A stretch of DNA of 64,000 nucleotides from Mercurialis annua (Eukaryota; Streptophyta; Magnoliopsida; Malpighiales; Euphorbiaceae). A model generated the notes under the pieces. The model saw only the letters and a program-made list of their open reading frames with translations, was not told the DNA's origin and did no database searches. This document shows positions 46,460-59,389 of this stretch, piece after piece (position 1 is the stretch's first letter; each line of letters starts with the position of its first letter). The stretch is taken from NCBI RefSeq assembly GCF_937616625.2, contig NC_065570.1, positions 1,808,001 to 1,872,000 of the forward strand, read 5' to 3'. Made by a program: the position numbers and the translations under genes.

Positions 46460-47420
46460 TGATTTTTCGGATTAGCATATAGATTCAGTGGTGTCTGATA
46501 AATGATGTTTTATGGATGACTTGTAAGTCAAGTTAGTTGAGGGTTTTAATGAGTGCAACTACTTTAGAGTTAAATGCTTGACTCTTCCTTTGTTGTTATG
46601 GTCCATAGAAATTTGATGCAAGGTGTGCAGCATTTGTATATAATCGAATTAACCGACTAAATTAAATTAATTTTTTTAAATTGGTTTGATTTTAATCTAA
46701 TTGTGTAATTTTTTCAAAAAAATTTGATTTAAAATGTCAATATTACCGAGCCGACAAAATTAATCGAATTATATATAATATTATTCTTACATTTTTTCAA
46801 AAATATAAAAAATTATAATTTTTATAGGGTTTAAATATCAAGTTGAATTTTTTCTATTATGTTTTAAATAATTAACGTTAATAAAATTTGATTAGTCGGT
46901 TAACCAAAACAACTGATTGAAATAAACAATAGATTTGGTTATAATTCAATCACGGTCGGACAATTTTTTTGGAAAAATGTCATTTTAATTAATTTAATTA
47001 TCGAACCATTGAATACACATATCTAATGAGACTGTTCTTGATTTAAAAAAGTTCAACTTGATATTTAGAATAACTTACAATCTCTGAATTTAGAATAACT
47101 TCATATCAGTTGATCAAAATCTTTGATGATAAATGCTAGATACATTTTTTTTCAGGGACCAAGTCCACAAGTCATGTGAATTTCTTGTATGTGTGGTTGT
47201 CAAATAAAGTTAGTACTAATTAGCAGTCCAATCAATTGAATGAATACCCAAATTGTGTTAAATGTATAAAACAACTCATAATAATAGATTTATCCATGCT
47301 CCAAGAAATATTAAAAAACAAATTGGAATATGGAGAAACTTTTAATTGGAATGTGATGTTACCACGTCATCATCCGTAAACAAATCATTCACGTAATTAA
47401 ATATATAAACCCTTTATACA
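46460..47420. other. Upstream region of the receptor-kinase gene
   Basis: AT-rich. The stretch near 47125 (TTTGATGATAAATGCTAGAT) matches the pseudogene's upstream DNA at about 59020, so the tandem duplication includes at least 680 bp of 5' flank. Confidence 0.6.
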
Positions 47421-47429
47421 TAAATGAAA

Positions 47430-48546
47430 GGTTTAATACATAGTTTAACCTTTAAATTTGTACGCTTTTACTCATCTAACCTCTCAACTTAACTTGTATC
47501 CTATCGAACATTTGAACTTATTAAATAATCCTTTTTAACCCCTGAAACGGAAATGGAGTCTCAAACGCGCTGGCATGGCAAAAGACCTTTTACCGGACTG
47601 CCAGCTCGTTTGCCACATCACCAAAAACATAACGCTTAATACATCGTTTGACCCCTAAATATTTTTTTTAGCCCATCACACCTCTAAACTTATTAAATTA
47701 TCATTTTTAACCCATGAACTTAAGAGTTTTAAATTTATTTTAATTTACATTTTATTTTTTATATATATTTAGTTTAATTAATAATTATTTATAAAAAATA
47801 TTGTTATCCATACTTTATATACTATTTGTTTAAACTATACTGTTTATTTTGTATATATTATCAATTCTAATAAAACTCCAATAAAAAATAGTTATAATTT
47901 ATTAAATAATTATTTTATTTAATTTAATATTTATTTTTATTTATTTTGCAAAAGACGAGATAAAATATGAATGATCAGGTGAGACTTGTATAAGGTATAA
48001 CTATTTTTCATTAAATTTTTATTAGAACTGATAATGAATACAAAATAAATGCAAAATAAACAATATATATTAAAGAAATATTATATAAAGTATTGAAAAG
48101 GAATAATTATTTTATATAAAATTATTTTATTAATAATAATTATTAAATAAAATATATATTAAAAATAAAATATAAATTAAAATAAATTTAAAACATTCAA
48201 TTTTAAGGGTTAAGAAGGATAATTTAATAAATTTATAGGTATGATGAACAAAAAGTTTAAGGGTCAAGTAGATAATCTAGTATAAGTTTAAGGGTCAAAC
48301 AACGTATAAAACCATTTTATTTTGTCCACCTAAGCTTTGCTTTTCTGCCATGACGTGCCAATTTTTATTTGAACACACGCGCCAAAGTCAAGTGGACGAG
48401 TAGGGATTAAAAGTTTTCAAATTATCAAATTCAGGGATCAAAAGGGATTATTTAACAAGTTTAAAGGTTCGATAGGATACACATTAAATTTAAAGGTTAG
48501 ATGGGTAAAAAGGTACAAGCTCAGGGATTAAACTATGTATTAAGCT
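47430..48546. mobile_element. Double foldback element with 9-bp TSD (Mutator-like)
   Basis: 1117 bp. The outer arms start GGTTTAATACATAGTTTAAC and, reverse-complemented, AGCTTAATACATAGTTTAAT, with shared blocks TGTATCCTATCGAAC and TTAAATAATCC. A second inverted pair lies inside (about 47629-48305: CTTAATACATCGTTTGACCC against TTTTATACGTTGTTTGACCC). Perfect TAAATGAAA flanks (47421-47429 and 48547-48555). No coding. Confidence 0.85.
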
Positions 48547-48555
48547 TAAATGAAA

Positions 48556-49069
48556 TAACATTATTGTCATTATTTTAAGAAAAATTAGACCAGCCGTATC
48601 CATTTTTTTTTCCAATTTACTATTTTGGTAGCTGAACTTCTATGTGTGTTTTTTTTTCTTCAAAATGTATCAAACAAATGTTTAGCTTTTTCGAGCTCAT
48701 CTCAAGTTTTTTTCCCGCATCGATCTCAAATAACTCATGAGTACACCAACTCCAATTCGTTTACACCACTAGTTTTAATTTTATGGTCATCCATAGTAAT
48801 TGGATGTAGGGTGTGCAATATTGTATATAACCAAATATGAGTATCACCAATTTTTCATGAAAATTTTATAAATTTACATTCATATTCAAACACAGCATGC
48901 CACCGATATATACCGGACACAACATTTTAATTATAACTACTTATCAAATTAAATCTCTAATTCACATTTTTAGTTACATGCGTTTCTCTAGCTCTCTGTC
49001 TATACAATAATTGCACACAAAAATAACAACATTGGCTAATATATTATACATGATCTAACAAAGAAATGT
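48556..49069. other. Spacer downstream of the receptor-kinase pseudogene
   Basis: No gene. From about 48960 it matches the 3' flank of the intact receptor-kinase gene. Confidence 0.5.
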
Positions 49070-51542
49070 CTACCTAGCTTCGAGCATGGTGATCGTAACA
49101 TCATTTACGGAATATGCTTCTTCAGCAGTCGATATAGCATCGCCATTTGAGCGAAAGCATAAACACTATATCAGACATTCTTGGCCGATCTATTGCACGT
49201 TCTTGAGCACATAACAGACCAATTTGGATGCATCTCAATACTTCATTTTGATGGTATGTGTCACCTAGTGATGTGTCCACTATTTCCAGAGCTCTGCCTT
49301 TTTTCCACAGCTCCCAAACCTAAATAATTATAAACTGGGATAATTATATTTAAATTTTATTAATTACTTATTTTATAGTATCATTTTTTTTAGCAAACCA
49401 CTAAAACAGTTGAAAATCTGTTAAAAATTAATACGGAAGCCAGATTTCCAAAACACTGTGTTTTGATGAGTGAATAAAAATGTTAGCAATGTGAGTTTGT
49501 TTTTACATAATGATTTGAATATTGTAGATTAATAAGTCCCAATTTAAAATGTAAGTGTTTACATGCATATAAAATGAGTTTGTTTAAATTTAATAAAATT
49601 GGTAGAATGACTCAGTCAAGTAGTTATGCTTAATTAACTTACAAATCCGGCTAAATTTGAAGAAGTACTCTCTTCATAATAGCCCCTATTTTTTCTTCCG
49701 GCGATTATCTCTAGTAGTAGAATCCCGAAACTATATATAAACATCGGATTTCACTGAAAATGAACCTTCCATTGCATATTCCGGTGACATGTAACCACTG
49801 TAATAGCATAATCGTTATTTTTAAATAATATTACATAATTCATGAATTTTGCAAAAAAAAAATTCAAAAAAATTAAATGAAATTATTAACTCCGATATTC
49901 TTGAACTTTTGAAAGGATATAAACTTACTATGTTCCCACCACACGGTTTGTGATTGCTTCAATTTGGTCGACTCCAAATATTCTGGCCATACCAAAATCA
50001 GAAATTTTTGGATTCATCGATGCATCTAATAAAACATTACCTGCCTTGATATCTCTATGAATGATTCTTAATCTTGAATCCTGATGAAGATATAGAATCC
50101 CTCGAGCAATTCCACAAATAATGCTATGACGTATTGGCCAATTTAGAATTGATCTTTTTGCTTCATCTGAATCAAGAAAATTCTATTACACCATATAATA
50201 ATTTCAGAAATTAGAAAAATTTACTTGCAGAATGATAACATACCAAAAATAAAGGAGTCCAAGCTTTTGTTTGGCAGGTATTCATAGATCAACATTTTTT
50301 CTTGTTCTTGAACGCAATAACCGATCAACCTGACAAGATTCTGGTGTTGGAGTTTCGCAATTAATACTACTTCAGTTTTAAATTCTTCAGTTCCTTGTCC
50401 GGAATTTCTTGACAATCTTTTAACTGCTATTTCTTGTCCGCCATCTAACCTACCCTGTCAATGTTAGTATAAATTTACTATGCGATAAGTTCCATTTATT
50501 TTGCACAAACACAAATAACCAAATGAAAAACAATGGAATCGAAAACGACATAATAATGTATAGTAAAATTAAGGGTTATTTCAGTAAAATACTAAACCAT
50601 TTTTGAATATTTGAAATATTTTTTATCTATTCGTGAACTAAGCCTAAAATTTCAAGATGAATTTCATCCCAGAGTGACCTAAATTTTTCGGTTTGGCATA
50701 ATATGTTACACGTTTGGCTACCAGTTTGGTTAAACTAGCCGATTTTGCAGCTTTAAATATACCATTGTTCATTAAAAAGTAATAATAGCCTAATTAATAA
50801 GAACAAGTTTGACTACTAATTTGTCTATTATAGCAAGAGAAAAATATAACTACAATAAATTCTGTTTTTGGCAACATTTACAGCTAATTTTTTTTTACTG
50901 CTAAAAATCATTTTACCGCATTAATTTTTAAAATTATTGCCATTAGTTAACTTATAACTGTATTTTACAACAAATTACCAATTACTTAAGGCAACGTTTT
51001 ATTAGCAGCAACATGTCACAATTTTTTTTGTTACTATATGTTAATAGTAACAATTTTAGCACTATTAGCAGCATAAATGTTTGCTATTACCTAGTATCGA
51101 TATTTGTATAGATTGTTATGGTAGTTTCTATTTCAATTACATGAATATCTAACCTAAACCTGGTTCATCAAAAATTCTATCCAATAAAATGTTAAAAAGA
51201 TTAATATAAATTTCTCTCACTTCTCAAGTTCATGAATTTTTCATAATCGTCAATTTACATTGAGATACAAAATCAAGTAAATTACCTTGTAGACGAACCC
51301 AAATCCGCCTACTCCAAGCTTATTATCGTTAGAGAAATTGTTGGTAGCAGCAACTATGATGTTCAAATCAAAGAATGGTAAATCTGCACTTTTATCACTT
51401 CCCTTTTCAATGTGAGAATCTCCAAATAAAGATTTGTTTTTGCTTTGTTTGTCTCTAGCTGTTCATGTTCAAATTAATTAATAATTATTTGCAATGATCA
51501 CTGCAAAAATTTGTATACAATTTCGGGTTTTGCTTACCTTCT

Positions 51543-53100
51543 TGATAGGAGTAAAATTACTCTTATATTACCGTTGTTTTACGAGTATTTACGTGTGTTT
51601 AGTGATCATTTTTATGCATATTGAGTCTTATTTCTTATTTGAGCGTTTCAGGTACTACCACGTAGATTTCACGGAGTTTCGGACCTAATCGGAGCAATAC
51701 GGTGAAGTTTAAGCAAGACCGGAGTTGGATAGGCATTTCGAGTTAGTTTCAGAGCTGTTTCTGAGATTTTGCCTGAGGGAAGATGGAAGGCACGATGGAA
51801 GCAACGTGCCTCGCATCGTGCCCCTAGTTTTATTCATGTTAGGCGAGATGGAAGGCACGATGGTGGCATCGTGCCTCGCATCGTGCCTCTGTTTGTTTTC
51901 TTACTTGAAGAGGAGGCGAGATGGAAGGCACGATGGTAGCATCGTGCCTCGCATCGTGCCTTAGGGAAATTTATGCTGAGATTTTAAGGCACGATGGAAT
52001 CAACGCGCCTCGCAACGCGCCTCCCATCGTGCCTAGCTGCTGAGTTTGTCTAAAATTATGTTTTGACCCTGATCTTTCATTCCGATTCTAAAATTATGAA
52101 GGGGCGACTTTGGAACTTCACCAAAATACGAATTTGAGGCTGACAACGGGTATATATAGTGGTGTTTACAACCAAATTAGGGTTGGCTTAGTTCGACCAC
52201 CATTGTATTAGACTAAAAACAATATATTAGCTTTATTTTTAGTATTAGTTCATCGTTCTTCGATTTGATTACTTTTTGAGCTGGATTTTATTCTTCGATA
52301 TTATATTGGGATTTTTATGCGATTAAGGTACGATAATTCAGAGAGATCTTTTTCATTGTTTATCTTATCAATTATGAATTCTATATATTATATTGTTGGT
52401 TTATCTTTGATCATGAGTAAATAAACCCATCGTCGGGGATTATTGATTGAATTTATGCTTTGATAATTAATTGGGTTACTGGGTTTTTGTTATAATTGCG
52501 TATTAATTACTGTTCTTAATGCTTAGTTTAATTTGATCACTTAAACTATTGGCTTGTGTTTTAATTGTAAGTTGAGAGAGTTGAATTGAAATAGACCGTG
52601 TAATCGATAACACAGGAGTTAACAACAGGAGAGTGAATTAGCGAATGTGTGTTCGTTAGGTTTCTTAACAAACATCAATCAATTAATTATTTAGGTTAAT
52701 TATAACACGAGAGTGAGTAGTTGCCTATTAATTGTTTAATTGACTGTTTTTGCCTGTAGCAGCTTGAGAGAGAGCTGTAGGTGCCTTAGATCAGCCTGAA
52801 CCGCAATTTGATAACGAAATCCATAAACCATGAGATTAATGGCATAAAGTAGATTAATAATCCCTGATTTTTCTCATTATTGTTTAAATCCTATTTAATT
52901 TACAGCCTTAGTTTACTTTATTCTTTAATTGTTTAATCTAGCTTTTAAATTTACATACTTCAATCCAAATTATCCTTTTAACTATCCGAATCGAGTCTCC
53001 TAATTGGTTGTTTTTAGAAGCTTTCTCTGTGGGTACGATATCCGGACTTTATAGTCTATATTACGAGTTGACACTGTACGCTTGCAGTATTTTGCCAACA
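51543..53100 (+). repeat. 5' LTR of the LARD-like element
   Basis: 1558 bp. TATA box TATATATA at 52151-52158. Upstream of it (51787-52033) lies an array of inverted GGCACGATG motifs. Confidence 0.92.
51787..52033. repeat. Inverted GGCACGATG array in the LTR promoter region
   Basis: Four units of about 35-50 bp, each containing one forward GGCACGATGG and two reverse (C)(A/C)(A/T)CGTGCC motifs, as in GGCACGATGGTGGCATCGTG. A fourth unit has CGCGCC variants. Repeated in the 3' LTR at about 55147-55402. Upstream of the TATA box, so in U3. Confidence 0.88.
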
Positions 53101-54902
53101 AGTTTTTGGCGCCGTTGCCGGGGAGGCAATCCCAAGGGTATCTTTCTCTTCACCCTTTACACTTTTATGTTTCAGATTTTTTTTTTAATTTCATTGCATT
53201 TGGGACAATGCATGAACTAGTGTGAGGGTGGGGAAAACATTTTGTTTTTATGTTTTTATGTTTTTGTTTTAGTTGTGTCTTGTTTTTTCTGTTTTGTTTT
53301 GTTTTTATTTTACGTCTATATTAGTCTATGGTTGTGAACCCTTATGATCTACTTATGTTTGATGTTTGTTTAGTCCTAAATAGTCTAAGGATAATTGTTA
53401 TGTCATGATTTCAGAATTAATAGCATTTTTCTTTCCCCTACGTGATGAATAAGTTAGATGTGCTTTTAATTGTTGACAACAATTTGAGAATATAGTTAAG
53501 TGTTTCTTACTTGATTTTGACGGCATGGGTCATTGCGACTAGGGTGAAAATTCGAGTTTAATGAAATGCTTGTAATTTGATAATTGTTGTGGAATCTGAC
53601 ATGTGAATTAGGATTGAGCAACAGTGCAAATTGTTGAAAACTTGAGTAAATAATGGCAATGTTTGATATAGTGAATTACATGTTGAACACACGACTAATT
53701 TTGTGAGATTTTGAGCCTATGAGAGCATATATTTTTTTGTGCTTATTTTTCTTGTTGTGTGGTTTGAAGCATGTCTATATTCTCTAGAACTTGCCTGTTT
53801 TCCGTTGTCATATTGCAAAGTTAAGTTAAAAAACATGAAGATGATAAATGGCATTTAGGATTCACCTTTTCTTAAGACTACTTAAACAACTTACCTTTTT
53901 ACCTTTAGTTTACCCAAGTTGAGCCTTAGCCTTATTTTTGTTTATTTACACACTTTACACACATTTTACCTTTTCTCATCTTTCCACTTTCTACCTTGAA
54001 TGATTTGGCAAATTGACTGACATTGTAGGGAACTAGTGTGAGGATGTAATAACATCCTAGCTCGTGATTATTTGTTTGACGATCTCTTGATTTTTGTGAT
54101 TATTAGTGCCTCTTGGAATTCAGGAAAAGTACAGAAAGCAAAAGCTTTGAAAGAAAAAAAACTGTATAAAAAGAAAAAAATAGAATATTGAGCTTAAAAG
54201 AAAAAAAAAGTATGTTGAAAAAATTGAGAACTCGAGGAAATAAAAAAGAGAGAATGAGAGACTGTGTTTTTAGAGAGCTAATGTGATTAATTTTCTGGTT
54301 TCCTTTGATCTATGTTGGTTTGTCAAGTCATGTTTACCCTTTCTTTTACCTTGTACCATACCCTAACCTATGCCCCATTACAACCTGAACAAAGTCCATT
54401 TTGATTTGTGTTATTGACTCGACTGAGTAGTGAAATGATGGATTGCAGGCAAGCTTATGGTAGGATTAGAATGTTTCAATTTTGAGTGCTGAACTTTGAA
54501 CCCTTAAACACCTTAGTGTTAGAGTGTACCTTGTGAGTTATTTTTCAATGTGATTTTACGATTCAAGCATTGTTGTTTTTGCTCATAGGACTAAAACGTT
54601 TGTTATCGTTGCTTTTGGTGAGTTTGCATGCTTTGATTTAACAATGCGTATTAGGTTCGAGTATGAGTGAACTTGTTTGAGTATTTTTGGTGGCATTGAT
54701 TCATATCGTGATTTTAAGCAAGTTGGCTTGGTTTATATTCTCTTTGTGTTGTCGGTTTTAAAAGCACGATTTAATTGATTCATCGCTTTAGAGGTTTGAA
54801 AAATGTTAATTTCTTGTTGATTATTGACATTCTATTTGATTTGGGCTATAGCATGATTCATTTCTTGCTTGAGGACAAGCAAAGGTTAAGTGTGAGGATG
54901 TT
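53101..54902 (+). other. Non-coding interior of the LARD-like element
   Basis: Begins with the tRNA-Asp primer site. GTGTGAGG(G/A)TG occurs three times (about 53220, 54040 and 54890), the last forming the polypurine region before the 3' LTR. A-rich AAGAAAAAAA blocks occur near 54150-54250. No protein-like frame longer than 70 codons. Confidence 0.8.
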
Positions 54903-56468
54903 TGATAGGAGTAAAATTACTCCTATATTACCGTTGTTTTACGAGTTATTTACGTGTGTTTAGTGATCATTTTTATGCATATTGGGTCTTATTTCTTATT
55001 TGAGCGTTTCAGGTACTACCACGTAGATTTCACGGAGTTTCGGACCTAATCGGAGCAATACGATGAAGTTTAAGCAAGACCGGAGTTGGATAGGCATTTC
55101 GAGTTAGTTTCAGAGCTGTTTCTGAGATTTTGCCTGAGGGAAGATGGAAGGCACGATGGAAGCAACGTGCCTCGCATCGTGCCCCTAGTTTTATTCATGT
55201 TTGGTGGAAGGCGAGATGGAAGGCACGATGGTGGCATCGTGCCTCGCATCGTGCCTCTGTTTGTTTTCTTACTTGAAGAGGAGGCGAGATGGAAGGCACG
55301 ATGGTAGCATCGTGCCTCGCATCGTGCCTTAGGGAAATTTATGCTGAGATTTTAAGGCACGATGGAATCAACGCGCCTCGCAACGCGCCTCCCATCGTAC
55401 CTAGCTGCTGAGTTGTCTAAAATTATGTTTTGACCCCGATTTTTCATTCCGATTCTAAAATTATGAAGGGGCGACTTTGGAACTTCACCAAAATACGAAT
55501 TTGAGGCTGACAACGAGTATATATAGTGGTGTTTACAACCAAATTAGGGTTGGCTTAGTTCGACCACCATTGTATTAGACTAAAAACAATAGATTAGCTT
55601 TATATTTAGTATTAGTTCATCGTTCTTCGATTTGATTACTTTTTGAGCTGGATTTTATTCTTCGATATTATATTGGGATTTTTATGCGATTAAGGTACGA
55701 TAATTCAGAGAGATCTTTTTCATTGTTTATCTTATCAATTATGAATTCTATATATTATATTGTTGGTTTATCTTTGATCATGAGTAACTAAACCCATCGT
55801 CGGGGATTATTGATTAAATTTATGCTTTGATAATTAATTGGGTTACTGGGTTTTTGTTATAATTGCGTATTAATTACTGTTCTTAATGCTTAGTTTAATT
55901 TGATCACTTAAACTATTGGCTTGTGTTTTAATTGTAACTTGAGAGAGTTGAATTGAAATAGACCGTGTAATCGATAACACAGGAGTTAACAACACGAGAG
56001 TGAATTAGCGAATGTGTGTTCTTTAGGTTTGCTTAACAAACATCAATCAATTAATTATTTAGGTTGATTATAACACAAGAGTGAGTAGTTGCCTATTAAT
56101 TGTTTAATTGACTGTTTTTGCCTGTAGCGGCTTGAGAGAGAGCTGTAGGTGCCTTAGATCAGCCTGAACCGCAATTTGATAACGAAATCCATAAACCATG
56201 AGATTAATGGCATAAAGTAGATTAATAATCCCTGATCTTTCTCATTATTGTTTAAATCCTATTTAATTTACAGCCTTAGTTTACTTTATTCTTTAATTGT
56301 TTAATCTAGCTTTTAAATTTACATACTTCAATCCAAATTATCCTTTTAACTATCCGAATCGAGTCTACTAATTGGTTGTCTTTAGAAGCTTTCTCTGTGG
56401 GTACAATATCCGGACTTTATAGTCTATATTACGAGTTGACACTGTACGCTTGCAGTATTTTGCCAACA
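54903..56468 (+). repeat. 3' LTR of the LARD-like element
   Basis: 1566 bp. Compared with the 5' LTR it has a 7-bp extra stretch near 55202 (TTTGGTGGAAGG against TTAGG), plus scattered substitutions. The inverted GGCACGATG array is at 55147-55402. Confidence 0.92.
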
Positions 56469-58218
56469 CTTCTTTCCTCTTGTTTACGACACGAAAATAT
56501 GTAACAACGATAAAAATAAGTAAAGCTACAACGGCGGATACTATGAGTAATGCTTGCAGTCCTTGTTTTCCGAGGCGGCTTCCCGACTTTTTGTGTTTAG
56601 CTATTAAATTCAATAAAAAAAACGAAAACATCAATCGTTTTTTCAAGTATGAGATTAAAAAATTCTCAAAACATTAATTAAAGAGAAAATAGGTAAATAT
56701 GCCCCTAACATTTAGATAAGGCTAAAAAAGGCGAATAAACACCTAACGTATTCAAAAGGAGAAAACAAATCCCTTTCTACAGTTTGTTAACAGTGTGTGT
56801 ATGGCGTGTGAAAGTTGCTAACATGGTAAACTTGAGTTCTACTAGGCATTTTTAAATCTACATTTCAGCTCTCTTTATAAATAAAAGAACGGTTTCAGAC
56901 TCTAAAATCTCAAATCCAAATCAATCGAGAAGCATACCTAACGTAACTGCATCAACGCGTACATAAATGTCCTGTCCAGCACTTGGATATGTTCTCATGT
57001 CAACCAAATCTCCGAACCACATCGAGCACCCAATCCCCGTCTTGTATACACTCGTGTAGCCGCTGCACGAACAGTTCCCCAAACACTCTTGTTCACACGC
57101 TTCCAAGCTCAAGCTCATGTCCACACGTGCCTTTGTCGTATCGGGCACCTTCACGCTTTCCAGCTTCACGAACCCTTCTCCGTTTCGACACGCTGACACG
57201 CCCGTTTTCCTTACGCAACCATCCGACCCGTCTAGTAAAAACCAAGTGTTCGTTGACGCAGGATCAAATCCTGGCAAACACTTGCATATAAAATTACCTG
57301 AATTATACGGATCACAATTACTATTGACTCCACATACCCCGTAGCTATCACATTTTTCAACCGGGGCGGTCCAATACTCGACGCATCGATTGTCACGATT
57401 ATTCTACGTAGACCGCTCCACAAGTCCCGGTTCCCTCACCATCATTCTCGAAAATATTGTGGCATCCGTAGTGATATCATAAGTAAGATAAACCTCATCC
57501 TTGTTATTTACAAAGGTGGTATTAAAAATATTACGCTTCATTTCCGGTACGCCGCTCCACTTCAATCCGGTCCACGGACCACCTCGCCACCACCGTTGCG
57601 AACCTTTGTAAAGAAACAACTGAGGATACCCTGCCGGATCAATACCGTAGGACACGTTTCCGATTCCCGGGTCAACGTTTGATTTCCAAGACGACAGAAC
57701 CCAATTCTTGTCAGTTTTTCTGTTCAATCCAAGCTTCATATAAGGAAGCATAGTGTCTGTCGGATAATCAAAGCTTTCCCATAATACTACACCACGATCC
57801 TGTCGAACCAAAACAAGATTACCCGTGTCAAGTAGTTGAGCTTTACAGCTATTACCCGACAAAGAAACATTAGCCGACCAGACAGGATTTCTTGTTTGAT
57901 TATTTCTATATAGCACAAGATTACACTTGCTATCGACAGACAACACTCCTGAGGTGTTATTGATCGGAGTATCTCTGTTTGCAACCCAGACAACGGTTGA
58001 TTCTGAAATGTTGTTATACCAAATTCCGACATAACGATGAGTTGGATTGCCCTGAGGGCTAATGAATCCGAGAGCAAACCCTTGTCTGTTCGAGATTATT
58101 AAGTTATTAGGATTACCATCTTTGATTGAAGTTGTCGGAGTTATATAATCAAGAGATACGAATAATTGAGTGTAAGAAAGAAAAGCAGTGTATGCAGAGA
58201 AAGCTTTGTTCGGCTCAT

Positions 58219-59389
58219 GATTGGTTAATGATTATAGATGACTTGTATGTCAAGTTAGTTGGGGTTTTAATGAGTTCAACCACATTAGAAACACTTGACT
58301 ATTTCTTTGAGTTAAGTGCCTCAGCCAATTTTACAATTGATGGTCAATTACCATAAATTTCAGTTTTATTAATTTAATTTCAAATTTGGCTTTTTTATTA
58401 TCAACTTGCCTTTTTTTACACTTAGATTGGTGAATATGGCTTACCAAGTGTAATTTTTTTTATTATCAACTCGCACTATTTGAGTAGTGCACATCCTGAT
58501 CGAGCAAGATAGTACCATATAAATATTAAAATTCTGACAATTTAGAATTCAAAATTTAGGGTAATTGATTCAGAACATCACCGTAACTTTTAAATTTTTT
58601 ATTTCAGTCACTGAGTTTTTTTTGGTCACTGAGTTATTTTTTCCATTATAGTGATTTCCAGCAAAAAAATGTTTATGTGGCAGCCGAAATTTATTTATTT
58701 TTACTTGAAAATTTTCATGCATGTATAATTTAACCTAAAAATTCATTTTTAAAGTAAAATCATGTATGTGTACTAATTTTTAAAGTAAAATTAGCAATAT
58801 CCGGTCGCCACATATCAACTTACGGTTGTCATCTAAGCATTTTTAACTGGAAATATCAAACTGAAAAAAAAAAGTGAAAATTTAGTAATAATAAAAATAG
58901 TTTAATAATTAAAATGGAAAAATTTAAAAGTTCAATAACAGTTAAGATTAATTATCCAAAATTTGAAATGTCTTGGTTAATTTGGAATAATATCATTATC
59001 AATTCATTAAAGTAATTTGATGATAAATGCTAAATATATTATTATTTGGACTTTTTACATAAACAATATACTTTGCCAAATTTTTAAGGGCTTTTTACAC
59101 AATTAATCAACATTAAACAATTGTTTACTTCTATACATGTCATAGTTTCTATTTTCTAAACTACCATACACGGAGCCAATTGTAACTTTTATACGGTTGC
59201 CATATATTCAACCCTAATAGCAAAAAGATCATAATTTCATTTTTTTTCTCCCTCATACTTCTCTTTCTCTTCCTCTTCCCTATCTAACACCCCCGATCAA
59301 GATCAAAACGCCGTTCTCCACTATAATCCCAACACGGCGCTATTTTCTTCTTTATGCTTAGTCTCGTCAGACCGTTGCTTTTACTCAAA
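58219..59389. other. Upstream flank of the pseudogene and left edge of the exon-capture region
   Basis: Homology with the intact gene's 5' flank is visible to about 59045 and then stops at GGACTTTTTACATAAACAAT, a likely insertion boundary. A decayed inverted repeat may lie at 58558-58962 (TAATTGATTCAGAACATC against reverse-complemented TAATTAATCTTAACTGTT). Confidence 0.5.

Larger units (their letters stand above)
51543..56468 (+). mobile_element. Non-autonomous LTR retrotransposon (LARD-like) in the kinase pseudogene
   Basis: 4926 bp. LTRs 51543-53100 (1558 bp) and 54903-56468 (1566 bp) run TGATAGGAGTAAAATTAC...TTTTGCCAACA. Perfect 5-bp duplication CTTCT (51538-51542 and 56469-56473). The primer site TGGCGCCGTTGCCGGGGA (53107-53124) fits tRNA-Asp, as in Athila/Tat-type gypsy elements. 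Before the 3' LTR is CTTGAGGACAAGCAAAGGTTAAGTG, also typical of that group. The 1.8-kb interior has no gag or pol, so it needs enzymes from elsewhere. About 20 substitutions and a few indels separate the LTRs by eye (near 1.4%). It lies antisense to the kinase. Confidence 0.93.
49070..58218 (-). pseudogene. Tandem copy of the S-receptor-like kinase, disabled
   Basis: Same seven-exon plan as 42242-46459. Exon 1 is 58218-56938, exon 2 starts 56600, then exons 51458-51286, 50454-50244, 50166-49929, 49797-49643 and 49319-49070. Lesions: (a) about one base is missing near codon 21 (after LTLNY), shifting the signal peptide into a stop; (b) the WND Trp codon has become TAG at 57404-57406; (c) a 4.9-kb LTR element is inserted in the last bases of exon 2; (d) exon 6 is 155 nt instead of 151 (extra TATA-like 4 bp near 49730); (e) roughly 50-60 bp are missing in exon 7 near 49150. 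Exons 3, 4 and 5 remain open; exon 5 keeps HRD (HRDIKAGN) and DFG. Exon 3 has lost 27 nt in frame. Exons 4 and 5 have the same lengths as in the intact gene (211 and 238 nt). Confidence 0.95.

Noticed and set aside
51000..51120. GCAAC/TAGCAGCA-rich stretch in intron 3 of the kinase pseudogene as a transposon
   Set aside because: No terminal repeats or target duplication could be defined.
51725..51964. 79-codon frame over the GGCACGATG array
   Set aside because: A repeat-derived frame in the LTR promoter region; no family resemblance.
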